A stretch of 64,000 nt of DNA from an uncultured Christensenella sp. (GTDB lineage Bacteria > Bacillota > Clostridia > Christensenellales > Borkfalkiaceae), in contig CAJUET010000006.1 in the NCBI GenBank assembly GCA_910585595.1, positions 24,963 to 88,962 of the forward strand, written 5' to 3'. Numbering within the stretch: position 1 is the stretch's first letter; each line of letters opens with the position of its first letter. The notes beneath the pieces are model-generated. The model saw only the letters and a list, made by a program, of their open reading frames with translations. It was not told the origin of the DNA and ran no database searches. Below, piece after piece: positions 52,006 through 62,219 of this stretch. Both the position numbers and the translations under genes were made by a program.

Positions 52006-52046
52006 AAAACAGCCCGCGGAAAAGCTTCTCCGCGGGCTGTTTTCAG
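52006..52046 (+). terminator. hpt terminator; remainder of 51996-52345 is promoter region
   Basis: 15-bp arms AAAACAGCCCGCGGA and TCCGCGGGCTGTTTT (52006-52020, 52029-52043). The AT-rich stretch that follows to 52260 shows no gene. Confidence 0.9.
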
Positions 52047-52266
52047 TCATTTTTACGTCGCACCTCAATAATAATCAAAAACTGCACAAAATAAGTTTAC
52101 TTATACAATTTATGCGCTTTTCTATACATTATTATAGTTATAATGAAAAATCGCTAATAAAACGCTTCATATATAAGTTCTGCTTATAGTTTTTTTATCT
52201 GACTGCCGTTTTATTTATAGTTCGGTTTCTGTTTGTCGGTCAGACGTTCAAACGCGTTTTATTTAC

Positions 52267-52296
52267 TTGACATAAAACGAAACAAAATGATATTAT
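52267..52296 (+). promoter_or_regulatory. promoter of the thioredoxin-fold lipoprotein
   Basis: TTGACA (52267-52272), 18-nt spacer, TATTAT (52291-52296). Confidence 0.6.
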
Positions 52297-52345
52297 GAAC
52301 TAAAAATGTAGCGATTAAATAACTTTCGCATCATGAGGTAAATGT

Positions 52346-55300
52346 ATGAAGAAAAAGATTTTAACACTCATTTCGGTCATTGCACTCGTGTTCGGACTGT
52401 CGGCGCTGTTTATTGCGTGCAATGAAACAGACGTGGCGTACAGCGTGACCGTACTCTCTCCCGGCGAGGAACCGATCTCCGACGTGACGGTATCCTGGAT
52501 GTCCGGCTCAAAGGAGAAGGGCAAAGCGCAGACGAACGAGGACGGCGTTGCAACTGCGACTCTCCCCGCAGGCAATTATACGATTGCCCTTTCGGGAAGC
52601 AAAGTCAACGCTTACGATTACGACGAGGTAACGGTGAACTCCTCCGCGAGAGACATCGAAATCGTACTCACCGTCAAAAAGGTCGATTATTCCGTTACCG
52701 TCAAAGATAAAAACAATAACGCCGCAACGGGCGTTACGGTTACTTGGACGGGGAAGAACGGTACAAGCGGGACCGGCAGCGCCACGACGGACGCAAGCGG
52801 CAAAGCCTCTTGCAAACTTTCCTACGGCGATTACACGGTTACGCTCGGCAATCTTCCCGAAGGAAACTTCTACGACGGAGGAAAGGACGTGAGCGGTGCA
52901 AACCCCTCCCTTACCTTTAACTTGCGTGCCGCCAATGCGGAAGTAAAAGATTACCGCGTAAGCGTAAGAAGCGAAGGCGAGCTTGTTTTCAAAAAATTCC
53001 TCGTCATGGTTTACAGCGGTCAAAACGCCATAGCCGGCGGCGAAACGGACGATAACGGCGTATTCAGTTTCAGCGCCGAAGCGGGCGTCTACTCGGTTCG
53101 CGCGCAAAACATTCCCACCGGTTACAAGTCCGAAGACTTAACGCTCACTGCCGATGCGCTCGAAGGCGAATTGATTTTGAAATCGGCGATCATAACCGAT
53201 AAACCTGCCGATAACACGCAGTATGTGATCGGAGATATTTTCCATGATTACACCTTTGAAACCAAGTATGAGTTAACTCAATACGAATACGAAAAAGACG
53301 AGAACGGAGAAGTTATACGCGACGAGAACGGCAACGCGGTCACCAAAGGCGAGATCAGCAACGGTATCTGGTCGAAATCCGTTGCGCAGATATTGAAAGA
53401 AAAGCAGGTCCTTCTCATCAACAACTGGGGCACGAACTGTTCCTGGTGCGTAAAGGAAATGCCCGATATGCAGTTGATCTACGAAAAATACAGCGACGTA
53501 ATCGAAATCGTCGGAGTAGACAACTACGTTCCTATCGATACCGACGCAACGATCAAAAAATTTGCAGAAGACAATGGTCTCACTTTCCCTCTCATGCGCG
53601 ATCTCAACGGTTTTACCGCCAAATTCGACATTACCGGTTGGCCCACGACCATTGTGATCGACCGTTACGGCGCGATCGCAAGAATCGAAGCAGGCGCGAT
53701 CACGAGCTACGACGCATGGGAACGCCTGATCAATAAATATATCGGCGAAGACTACAAACAGACCTTTACGCCCGGCGATCATGTAAGCGATTCGATCAAT
53801 ACCGAAGTTTCCAGACCCGACATCACTGTGGACGACGATCACTACGAAAAGCTCGGCGAAGCGATCAACAATACGGAGCAATTCCCTGAAAATGCCTCCG
53901 TCGTATGGTCGACCGGAGAAACCCAGTACGAATACGCTTGGCCCTTCCTTATCAAACAGCCTGCCGACATTACAGCGGACGACGTTGCGTCGGATATTCC
54001 CTATATGTACACGTCCAATGCGGGCAAACCGAACTCGATGGCAGTTATCTGCGCAAAAGTTAACGTTCAGGCGGGTAAGGTATTTACTTTCGAATATTAT
54101 ATCGATACTGAAAAGGACTACGATTCCTTCTTTATCTTCTGGGACGGCAGAATTCTCGGTGAGATTTCGGGTAAGACATCGGGTTGGACGACCTGCCATA
54201 TGTTCGTTGAACTTACGGACGGCGAGCACGATTTAATATTGACTTACCGTAAAGACGGAAGCGGCAACGAAGGCAAAGACAGCGTTTATATCCGTAACGT
54301 GCATTTTAGCGAAGTCAATGAAATTACAGAATCCAACGACATGCTTCGCAGCGCGGCGTACGGCGACGTTCAAAACGGAAGATTCACCCACTATGCGGAA
54401 GCAAAACTCGATGAAAACGACGTGAACGGGATCGGCAGTAAATACTATCATGTAAACATCGATTCGCTCGCAAACAAAGCGTATGCGGGCAACGATAAGT
54501 CTCCCCTTCTGTTCGCCAATTTGACGGGCGTTACCTCTTTCACAAAGCCGTATACTATCAGCGATTTCGTCTATGCGATCAATCCGGAGGCGACCGAGGG
54601 TGAAAGCGAATATCTTTACAGCCTCACCTTCACGATCAACGGTGTAACGAAAGACTACCGTAACGACTTTATCAGATATTTGTCTGCGGCGAAATCCTCG
54701 TACGTTGCAAACTGCGTGCCCGTAGACGAATTTTTACACGATCTGCTCGTAGCTTTCATGCAGGAAGTGATCAGGGTGCACAATGCAACCGCGACCGCAG
54801 AGAACAGGATTGAATGGCACGAAAACAAATGGCTTGAAGTTTGCTACTTCTATTCGCACTACGGCGAAGGCGATCCGATCGGCAACCCTATTTTAGGCGT
54901 TATGGAAGAGACAGCGATCGAAATCGGAGAAGGCACTCACACGGCGGATATTACCCGCAATATGTACCCCTTCCCCATCACGATTTATACCTTCACCCCC
55001 GAAAAGGACAGTGTATACAAAATTGAATCGTTATTGGACGCATCCTCGCAGGACGCTTCGCAAATCTGGTTATACAGAGATACGGAAACGGAAGTAGATC
55101 CGCTTGTATACAACGGCGATAACCGCGTCCACCGCGACGGCAAAAACGAACAGAACTTTGTAGTTTACTACTACATGACGGCAGGCACGAAGTATTATTT
55201 GGCGTTAGCGTTTATTCAGTCACAGGGCAAATACGACTTTAAAATTACCGACATGAATGTTCAAAGCTATGAGGAGCTTGTTCCCGCCTCGGCAGATACC

Positions 55301-55924
55301 TACGAAATGGTTTTTGATCCGAACGGCAACTGGAGCGGAGAAGTCAAACTCGGAAATGCGGTCGAGTATGAAAAGAAGGACGACGGTTACTACTATGCCA
55401 AGAACGGCAATCCCATTTATATTGACGTACAAAACGCATTTACGAGCCTGACGAGACTCTCCATAGAACAACTTCTCGATACAAAGACTCAATATCCTTT
55501 GCCCGGCGAAACACCCGAAGAATATGTTCCGTACGATATGTTCGACTTCCGTTACTGCGTGGTATATTGGCAGGAGGGCACCGATACGATCAAATTCGAG
55601 ACCAACTACGACATTCAGTCGCTTGGTGCACAGTACAAAGACTATACCGCAATTTTCAAAGGCATAATCGCAGACGCCAAAGCGACACAAGGCGATAATT
55701 ACGACGGACTGATTCCTGTAAACCAGGAAATCGTCGATATCTTAACGCTCTTCTTTGAATTGAGAGTAAACAATGTAAATAAAATCACTCAAAACGCCGA
55801 AGAAAAGATTGTGTTCGATAAAGCCCTCTTTAATGAATGGTTAAGATTCTGCTGGTACAGCAAAATTCACAGCGCCGAGTATGAATCTTTACCCGCAACT
55901 TCATCAAACGGTGAAAACAACTGA
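52346..55924 (+). CDS. 1192-residue lipoprotein with Cna-B-like domains and a thioredoxin (TlpA-like) domain
   Basis: Lipobox LFIAC near residue 25. Three Cna-B/carboxypeptidase-regulatory-like beta-sandwiches (~30-285; TDASGKASCKLSYGDYTVTL is typical) are followed by a thioredoxin fold: LLINNWGTNCSWCVKEMPDM with active CSWC near 365 and cis-Pro in ITGWPTTIVIDRYG. The long remainder (~480-1190) is extracellular and unrecognised. It lies 27 bp from a second Cna-B lipoprotein and opposite the membrane ferredoxin/TlpA gene, so it may be an electron acceptor outside the membrane. Confidence 0.75.
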   Translation: MKKKILTLISVIALVFGLSALFIACNETDVAYSVTVLSPGEEPISDVTVSWMSGSKEKGKAQTNEDGVATATLPAGNYTIALSGSKVNAYDYDEVTVNSSARDIEIVLTVKKVDYSVTVKDKNNNAATGVTVTWTGKNGTSGTGSATTDASGKASCKLSYGDYTVTLGNLPEGNFYDGGKDVSGANPSLTFNLRAANAEVKDYRVSVRSEGELVFKKFLVMVYSGQNAIAGGETDDNGVFSFSAEAGVYSVRAQNIPTGYKSEDLTLTADALEGELILKSAIITDKPADNTQYVIGDIFHDYTFETKYELTQYEYEKDENGEVIRDENGNAVTKGEISNGIWSKSVAQILKEKQVLLINNWGTNCSWCVKEMPDMQLIYEKYSDVIEIVGVDNYVPIDTDATIKKFAEDNGLTFPLMRDLNGFTAKFDITGWPTTIVIDRYGAIARIEAGAITSYDAWERLINKYIGEDYKQTFTPGDHVSDSINTEVSRPDITVDDDHYEKLGEAINNTEQFPENASVVWSTGETQYEYAWPFLIKQPADITADDVASDIPYMYTSNAGKPNSMAVICAKVNVQAGKVFTFEYYIDTEKDYDSFFIFWDGRILGEISGKTSGWTTCHMFVELTDGEHDLILTYRKDGSGNEGKDSVYIRNVHFSEVNEITESNDMLRSAAYGDVQNGRFTHYAEAKLDENDVNGIGSKYYHVNIDSLANKAYAGNDKSPLLFANLTGVTSFTKPYTISDFVYAINPEATEGESEYLYSLTFTINGVTKDYRNDFIRYLSAAKSSYVANCVPVDEFLHDLLVAFMQEVIRVHNATATAENRIEWHENKWLEVCYFYSHYGEGDPIGNPILGVMEETAIEIGEGTHTADITRNMYPFPITIYTFTPEKDSVYKIESLLDASSQDASQIWLYRDTETEVDPLVYNGDNRVHRDGKNEQNFVVYYYMTAGTKYYLALAFIQSQGKYDFKITDMNVQSYEELVPASADTYEMVFDPNGNWSGEVKLGNAVEYEKKDDGYYYAKNGNPIYIDVQNAFTSLTRLSIEQLLDTKTQYPLPGETPEEYVPYDMFDFRYCVVYWQEGTDTIKFETNYDIQSLGAQYKDYTAIFKGIIADAKATQGDNYDGLIPVNQEIVDILTLFFELRVNNVNKITQNAEEKIVFDKALFNEWLRFCWYSKIHSAEYESLPATSSNGENN

Positions 55925-55951
55925 CTTTAATAATTTTTTGGAGGTAATAAA

Positions 55952-58186
55952 ATGACTAAGACTTGTAAGAAAATACTGTTTTCGGTATTTCTTGCGCTTT
56001 GCTTTGTCCTATGCCTTGGCGCATTTGCCGCATGCGGCGGAGAAAGTAACAACAATTATACGTACACCGTAACCGTAAAACTTGAAGACGACAAACCTGC
56101 AAGTAACGTTCGGGTAAAACCCAAAAAGGGAAATGCGGGATATACGGCAAAGCGTACCGGCGCAGACGGCAAAGTTACGTTCGAGCTTCCGCTCGACGAC
56201 TACACCGTAGAGATCACCGCTCCCGATCATTACAGCGTGCCGGAAGACGCAAACCTTTCGTTGACGAAGGACAGCCGCGACCTTAGCGTAACGCTTTCAA
56301 AGAACTTTACCTATACGGTAAGCCTTGTCAATCCCGACAATACGCCCTTTTATGCGGAAAATATCAGCATCGGTATGTGTACGTTTGATGGGAATTGCCA
56401 AGATGCCGGGACTATCGGCTCCGACGGCGTTTTGATCATCGACGCAGATCCGGGTAATTATCACATAAAAATCACGGGACTGCCTGCAACCGCAACGTAC
56501 GATCAAGACAGCGAAGGCTACTACACGGGCGCAAGCTTCTCACCGACCGTAACGACCATGACAATTGTTATTAAGCCCGTATCCGTCGTAGATTTTGCCA
56601 CTCCTATGACGGATGAGGAGAAGGAAGAATTTGCAAAAAACCACAGGAATTATATCAAAGAATACAATTCCTACAAAACCGTCAAAGAAGTCCCCGCAAA
56701 CGGCACCGCCGAAATATCCTTCTCCGCCGGGATTTCCGGTTACTACCGCGTTTATTGTTCGGGAAATACGACGTTACAGTTTGCCTCGTCGGAAATGGGC
56801 GGAATTATTCCGCAACCTTGGAGTTGCATTGCGGATAAGACGTATACCATTAAAGCAACAAATTTTTCAAGCAGCGCTGCCACGGCGGAAGTTGTGATCA
56901 GCGTCCCCTTTTCTTCCAATGTTGAACAAAAGGGCGGCATTGGCAGCAGCAACGTAAACCTTACTGTAGGAAAAAAAAATACCTTTGCAATCGTGAAATA
57001 CACCCCCACAAAGGCGGGAACCTATACGGCAACGGTGCAGGGCACCGCAGTCGCCGTAGTTAAGGCAGCCATGAGCGAGCCGACGGAATTGATTCCTTCG
57101 GCAGAGATTCCCAAAGACAGCGACTACGCTGCGCAAGCTACGGATAGCATTATAATTTCCAAAAATAAAGTCTTAAACAACCACTCTATTTATTTTGCCG
57201 TAGCGGTAAAAGCGGACTCCTACCCCACCGACGTCGGAATCAAGATCGAAAGAACGGCAGAAAGTCAGGATACGGAATCGGAAGCTACGGTAACGGAAAC
57301 GCTCACGCAACAGACAAAGCCCGCAGGCAAAGAACTTTACGATATTCCGATGGACGGCACTTCGACAGGAAAGCTCGTCTATGACGAAACTGCAAGAGTT
57401 TACCGTTACGGCACGGGCACAAACGCTCCAGTTGTGTACGTTAAACTGACAACGGTACTCGACGCCAATCGTTTCAACGGAGGAAACTGCAGATTGGCTT
57501 ATATGGAGCTTATCAGTACCGCCAATTTTGTTGCAACGTACGCGTTCGAATCGGAAAAGAACGGCGTTGTCGACACCGTCGATTATACGGTATTCCTTCG
57601 CGGATTTAAAAAGTACGATCTTAAACCCTCCGAGGGAGGACGCGATCCCATCCTCACTATTCCAACGGATATTCAAACCGAAACATATTACGCGAAATTC
57701 GTAAACGAGGACGGCGCATACCCCCTTACGGAAGAGTTGAAAGTGTTCCTTGAAAAATTCTACAAGGCAAATACGCACTTGATCAACTATAACGTTACCG
57801 CAGATGCAAACAACGTAGATGCCTGGCTCTTTCCCTGCTGCTACTATATTGATGCGGATAATGTCCCTGCTACCGATCCGATCGTAGGCGAATACACCAA
57901 ATGTATCAAATACACGGACGCCGCGGGAACTGAAATCAACGATAGCGAATATAAACTCGTAATCAATGAAAACGGAACGTTTATGGTTTGTGACGCAACC
58001 GGAAATTCCCAGGATGAAGCAGGTTCTTGGAACAAGATAGGCGAGACTTACACGTTTACGCAACCCGACGGACTATTACAAGAAGGTAATTATGTCGATC
58101 TTCGCTTCACAGTTACGCTTGAAAGCGGAACAATAACGCTTACAGGAGTAGACACCCAAATCGTATGGATCTTTGAACGCGCGTAA
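55952..58186 (+). CDS. 744-residue lipoprotein with Cna-B-like domains
   Basis: Lipobox FAACGG near residue 28. Two Cna-B-like modules (TGADGKVTFELPLDDYTVEI, DGVLIIDADPGNYHIKITGL) lead into a long extracellular region without recognised domains; the end (YKLVINENGTFMVCDATGN... GSWNKIGETYTFTQP) looks like a small lipocalin-like/META-type barrel. No CxxC. SD TGGAGG; same operon as the thioredoxin-fold lipoprotein. Confidence 0.65.
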   Translation: MTKTCKKILFSVFLALCFVLCLGAFAACGGESNNNYTYTVTVKLEDDKPASNVRVKPKKGNAGYTAKRTGADGKVTFELPLDDYTVEITAPDHYSVPEDANLSLTKDSRDLSVTLSKNFTYTVSLVNPDNTPFYAENISIGMCTFDGNCQDAGTIGSDGVLIIDADPGNYHIKITGLPATATYDQDSEGYYTGASFSPTVTTMTIVIKPVSVVDFATPMTDEEKEEFAKNHRNYIKEYNSYKTVKEVPANGTAEISFSAGISGYYRVYCSGNTTLQFASSEMGGIIPQPWSCIADKTYTIKATNFSSSAATAEVVISVPFSSNVEQKGGIGSSNVNLTVGKKNTFAIVKYTPTKAGTYTATVQGTAVAVVKAAMSEPTELIPSAEIPKDSDYAAQATDSIIISKNKVLNNHSIYFAVAVKADSYPTDVGIKIERTAESQDTESEATVTETLTQQTKPAGKELYDIPMDGTSTGKLVYDETARVYRYGTGTNAPVVYVKLTTVLDANRFNGGNCRLAYMELISTANFVATYAFESEKNGVVDTVDYTVFLRGFKKYDLKPSEGGRDPILTIPTDIQTETYYAKFVNEDGAYPLTEELKVFLEKFYKANTHLINYNVTADANNVDAWLFPCCYYIDADNVPATDPIVGEYTKCIKYTDAAGTEINDSEYKLVINENGTFMVCDATGNSQDEAGSWNKIGETYTFTQPDGLLQEGNYVDLRFTVTLESGTITLTGVDTQIVWIFERA

Positions 58187-58204
58187 TAAAGCGCCAAGAA
58201 AACA

Positions 58205-58240
58205 AAAATAGCGGGAACTTTGGTTCCCGCTATTTTATTC
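58205..58240. terminator. terminator of the lipoprotein operon
   Basis: AAAATAGCGGGAAC (58205-58218) and GTTCCCGCTATTTT (58223-58236), perfect. Confidence 0.9.
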
Positions 58241-58252
58241 TGCTAATACAGT

Positions 58253-58287
58253 AAAGTGCCGCCCGATACGGGCGGCACTTTATTTTT
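58253..58287. terminator. second hairpin between convergent genes
   Basis: AAAGTGCCGCCC (58253-58264) and GGGCGGCACTTT (58270-58281), 5-nt loop, T-rich on the plus side. Confidence 0.75.
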
Positions 58288-60565
58288 AAATGAGACTGTT
58301 CACAAGATCTTCGAGCTGAGCATAGCTCTTAAACGGCTGCGTGCTGTTATACAAGACCACGCCTTCTTCGTCTACGATCACCGTCATCGGCCACATGGAC
58401 TTTCCGCCCAACATCTGGAAAGTTACGCATTTTGCATTTTGTATTTGATCCTGTGCAAACGTAAGCGTCCAATCACTGAAATTCTCTTTGATATAATCGC
58501 CTCCGCTCTTGCCTCCCTTTGCATCCCCGTGGATCGCGATTACGTTCCACTCCGGATGATTTGCGGAAAGCTCGTTAAAGTACGGAAGTTCTTCTATACA
58601 ACCGCTACACCAAGTTGCCCAAAAATTGATCACCGTCAGCTTGCCGCGATTTTCATAGAGCGTATAGCTGTCCGAAATATTTCCTTCCGAGTCGTACAGG
58701 TCTACCGTAAAGTCGGGAGCGGTATCGCCCACTTCATAGCCCGTAGGTTCAAGATCGTACACAAGGTCTTCAAGCTGCCAGTAGTCCTCAAACCGATCCG
58801 TACTGTTATACAATACAATGCCTTTTCCGTCTAAAATCACCGTCATCGGCAATTCGCCGCTTCCGCCAAACAGCTTGTAAGTCACACATTCTGAGTTCTC
58901 AATTTTGTCCTGTGCAAACGTAAGCGACCAGCCGTTGCAATTCTCTTTGATATATTCGCCTGCGCTCTGACCGCCTTGATCGTCCCCGTGAATCGCAATT
59001 ACGTTCCATTCCGGATGATTTTTGGAAAGTTCGTTAAAGTACGAAAGCTCTTCCTGATCCTCGGACGAAGTTGCCCAAAAATTGATCACCGTCAGCATAC
59101 CGCGATTTTCGTAGAGCGTATAGCTATCGGAAACGTTTCCTTCCGAATCGTACAGACCCACCGTAAAGTCTGGAGCGATATCTCCTACCTTGTAACCGAC
59201 TTTCCGAGCGCGCTCTACGTCGATAAAGTTATAATAGACGAGCGCACCGACCAACACGAGAAGCGCCGCGATCCATGCCGCAAGTTGCAACCAAAATGCC
59301 CTGCTCTTCTTCCTGCGTTCGGGCTTCGCGTTCTGTTCCCTTTGTTCCTTTACCGCCGCTTCCTCTCCAGCGGGAGCGGTGATCACGTCGGAGCGGTTCT
59401 GCTCCTGCATTACGACGTCCTCCTGAAGGACTTCCGCAGTAACGTTTTCCGCCCGCACGTCCGCCGTCTGCGGCACTTCCGGCTGCGTTTGTTGCAACCC
59501 GATCTCGCCGCCCGCAAGGTTTATCGGCTTGATTTCGGCTTCCGCCGCCGCTTCCCGTACGGCTGCATTGCGCAAAAACAATTTGGAGCCCTTCCACCGT
59601 ATCGCCTTTGTGGGACATACCGAAATACATTCTCCGCAGTTGATACATTCGTGATCGCCTACCCGCTTTACGTCCATTTTACACACTGCTACGCACTTGC
59701 CGCAGTCGATACAGTCGTCTTTATCGACCTTGACCCCCAAAAGCGCAATCCGGTTAAAGAAGCCGTATATCGCACCGAGCGGACAAAGGAACCGGCAAAA
59801 GAAACGGTAAATAAAGATTGCGGCGACGACGATAGCGACCAGCAAGCAGAACTTCCAGGTGAACAGCGGACCGAGGCTTGCAAACGTATCTGCATTGCTC
59901 GGATTAAGAAGCAACAGCACTGCGCCGCCGAACGTTCCCGCGGGGCAGATATATTTACAAAAGCCGGGGAGCGGCGTATTCCAAACCGCATATACGAGCG
60001 GAATTCCTACCGCCAAAACAATGAGTATCACATATTTCAGATAGGAAAATACGCGGGTCGCGCGGCTCTTTTTCAGCTTGGGCGTGCGTATTTTATACAG
60101 TAAGTCCTGTCCTAACCCCACGGGGCACAAAAATCCGCAGATCGTACGCGCAAGTATCAGTCCGAACAGTCCCAGAATACCGAGGACGTAATAGGAAGCG
60201 CTCGTCGCGCTCGACGTAAACGCGTTTTGAAGCGCGCCCAGGGGACATGCCCCCACCGCTCCGGGACAGGAATAGCAGTTGAGTCCCGGCACGCACATAT
60301 ATTTCGAAGTTTCGCTCTTGTAAATATCTCCTGAAATAAAGCCCTTGATATTCGCGTTATATAAGAGCGCCGCATACACCTGAATGAGTCTTCGCTTTGT
60401 CGGCATATGGTTCATGAACCATTCTTTTGCGCTCTGCTTTGGTCTCTCTTCCCCGTTGGGAAGCGCTTTTTTATAAGTCCTGTGCCACATTACCTGAACG
60501 GTAATAAAGAGCGCTACAAGCCCTGCGGCAAGAAGGCAGGATACAACGATAATAGCAATGATCAT
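58286..60565 (-). CDS. membrane ferredoxin (NapH/CcoG-like) fused to two TlpA domains
   Basis: 759 residues. The N-terminal membrane part has Cys clusters at helix ends (CYSCPGAVGACPLGAL, CGFLCPVGLGQD, CRFLCPLGAIYG), then two [4Fe-4S] motifs CIDCGKCVAVC and CINCGECISVCP (~280-320). After a linker and one membrane helix come two tandem thioredoxin folds: the first with SSEDQ where the CxxC should be (~490), the second with intact WCSGC (~650). It would pass electrons from the cytoplasm to outside thiols. SD GGAGGGAG. Confidence 0.85.
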   Translation of the reverse strand: MIIAIIVVSCLLAAGLVALFITVQVMWHRTYKKALPNGEERPKQSAKEWFMNHMPTKRRLIQVYAALLYNANIKGFISGDIYKSETSKYMCVPGLNCYSCPGAVGACPLGALQNAFTSSATSASYYVLGILGLFGLILARTICGFLCPVGLGQDLLYKIRTPKLKKSRATRVFSYLKYVILIVLAVGIPLVYAVWNTPLPGFCKYICPAGTFGGAVLLLLNPSNADTFASLGPLFTWKFCLLVAIVVAAIFIYRFFCRFLCPLGAIYGFFNRIALLGVKVDKDDCIDCGKCVAVCKMDVKRVGDHECINCGECISVCPTKAIRWKGSKLFLRNAAVREAAAEAEIKPINLAGGEIGLQQTQPEVPQTADVRAENVTAEVLQEDVVMQEQNRSDVITAPAGEEAAVKEQREQNAKPERRKKSRAFWLQLAAWIAALLVLVGALVYYNFIDVERARKVGYKVGDIAPDFTVGLYDSEGNVSDSYTLYENRGMLTVINFWATSSEDQEELSYFNELSKNHPEWNVIAIHGDDQGGQSAGEYIKENCNGWSLTFAQDKIENSECVTYKLFGGSGELPMTVILDGKGIVLYNSTDRFEDYWQLEDLVYDLEPTGYEVGDTAPDFTVDLYDSEGNISDSYTLYENRGKLTVINFWATWCSGCIEELPYFNELSANHPEWNVIAIHGDAKGGKSGGDYIKENFSDWTLTFAQDQIQNAKCVTFQMLGGKSMWPMTVIVDEEGVVLYNSTQPFKSYAQLEDLVNSLI

Positions 60566-60575
60566 TTCTCCCTCC

Positions 60576-61370
60576 TCAACTGATTCCTATACACTCTTGG
60601 CATATGTCGATTGCCTTAGCCAGAACAGCGCGCGCACCGCCGTTTACAATGCCCACGATTATAAACGCTACCGCAAGTACGAACACCGCTCCGCGAACGA
60701 TCCAAAGCGTAATATCGTGCGAGGCGATTTTACTCGCCTTATCAAAGAATTCGAGTTCCTTGGGAATCGCGATTTCCTTCGAGCCGCAACGGATCATCGT
60801 CTTGATATGTCCGATCTGCTTTTTTGAAAAAGAAAGATTCAGATAGGAAGCGGCAACAAACACGGCAAGCGCCACTACCGTGCAGGGAAGCGCCACTTTT
60901 ACAAGACCGATCATGTGACCCGTAAAATCGTTTCCTTTGAAATGCGCGGCGTCCGCAAGATATACGAGCGTAACGATCGCCCCGATAAGAGCCACGGCAA
61001 GCGCAGAACACCAAACGGAAATTCTCACGGTTTTCATTTTGAGATAACCTTTTTTGGCTTCCGAAAACTCTTCGCCTTCGCCGTTTGCGGGGATCCGCCG
61101 TTCAAGCCTTCTCAGGGTCTCTTCGGACGACCATATATTTTTGCCCTTCGCCTCCCAGATCGGGAAAATCGCGCCTGCAATAATCGCCGCAATCAGAAAA
61201 AGAAGCGGGATCGCAAGCTTCTGAAGGCGGTCGCCGACGATTTCGCGGCTGTACCCCCCTCCCGAATAGTAAATATCCGCCGCAACACATATAAGCGCTA
61301 TGCCCGTTGCCACGATAAAGACCCCGAGCGCGATGGCGTAAATACGGCGAACTTTTTCCGATTTCGTCAT
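60576..61370 (-). CDS. CD1871A-type membrane protein with C-terminal CxxC
   Basis: 264 residues with about five membrane helices and the closing motif AIDICQECIGIS. A cysteine pair right at the C terminus after the last helix is the mark of the CD1871A-type CxxC proteins found beside ferredoxin/TlpA genes in Clostridia. It ends 10 bp before the fusion gene and is probably its redox partner. SD GGAGGAG. Confidence 0.7.
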   Translation of the reverse strand: MTKSEKVRRIYAIALGVFIVATGIALICVAADIYYSGGGYSREIVGDRLQKLAIPLLFLIAAIIAGAIFPIWEAKGKNIWSSEETLRRLERRIPANGEGEEFSEAKKGYLKMKTVRISVWCSALAVALIGAIVTLVYLADAAHFKGNDFTGHMIGLVKVALPCTVVALAVFVAASYLNLSFSKKQIGHIKTMIRCGSKEIAIPKELEFFDKASKIASHDITLWIVRGAVFVLAVAFIIVGIVNGGARAVLAKAIDICQECIGIS

Positions 61371-61470
61371 AACTCCTCCTCGCAGTAAATTTATAATATT
61401 TTATCACATTCTTGCAAAGTTTGTCAAGCCGATACGCATGATTCCGCGTAAGCACTTCCCCCTTAAATAT

Positions 61471-61522
61471 TTCTTAAATTTAAGAAATTCTTAAAGACTT
61501 TCGTCTGCGAAAATGGTATAAT
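61471..61522 (+). promoter_or_regulatory. promoter and response-regulator boxes of the two-component operon
   Basis: TTCTTAAA/TTTAAGAA palindrome at 61471-61486 and TTCTTAAA at 61488-61495, then TATAAT at 61517-61522. The same box recurs ahead of the ABC gene at 63477. Confidence 0.6.
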
Positions 61523-61538
61523 CGGTAAGAGGTGCGCT

Positions 61539-62219
61539 ATGAAATATAATTGTCTTATCATTGACGACGAAAAAATACTTGCAGACAGCACGGCGGAATA
61601 CTTTAATTTATTCGGCGTGAATACGGTTGCGGTGTACGGCGCGGAAGACTGCCGCGAGTTCTTCAAAAGCAATACAGCCGAACTCATACTGCTCGATATC
61701 AACTTGGGCGACGGAAGCGGCTTCGATTTATGTAAGGAGTTACGGGTAACGACGGCGATCCCCATTCTGTTTATTTCCGCACGGACGAGCGACGACGACA
61801 AGATCATCGCGCTCAACATCGGCGGGGACGATTATGTACAAAAACCCTATTCTCTCGGAGTTCTGCTTGCAAAAGTAAAAGCTGTGTTAAAGCGTTACGG
61901 ACAAATCGCTTGTTCCGAATATTCCGACGGATATTTGACAATCGACTTTATATCGAAGCAAGTCAAAGCAAACGGCGTTGCGGTAAAACTTACCTCACTG
62001 GAATTTAGGTTGCTCTCTTATTTAGTTGAAAACGAAGATAAAGTCATCTCAAAAAAAGAACTGTTTGAAAAGGTGTGGAAAGATAAGTTTACGGGTGACG
62101 GAACGCTCAACGTACACATACGAAAATTGCGCGAGGCGATCGAAATCAACCCGAACAAGCCGAAATATATCGTTACCGTCTGGGGCGACGGGTATAAATT
62201 TACGGGGGGAAGCAAATGA
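61539..62219 (+). CDS. OmpR/PhoB-type response regulator
   Basis: 226 residues. Receiver domain with acidic D9/D10, phospho-acceptor D53 (LLDINLGDG) and conserved Lys in YVQKPYSLG; C-terminal winged helix (KLTSLEFRLLSYLVENEDKV, GDGTLNVHIRKLREAI). AAGAGG site. Overlaps the kinase start by 4 bp. Confidence 0.95.
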   Translation: MKYNCLIIDDEKILADSTAEYFNLFGVNTVAVYGAEDCREFFKSNTAELILLDINLGDGSGFDLCKELRVTTAIPILFISARTSDDDKIIALNIGGDDYVQKPYSLGVLLAKVKAVLKRYGQIACSEYSDGYLTIDFISKQVKANGVAVKLTSLEFRLLSYLVENEDKVISKKELFEKVWKDKFTGDGTLNVHIRKLREAIEINPNKPKYIVTVWGDGYKFTGGSK

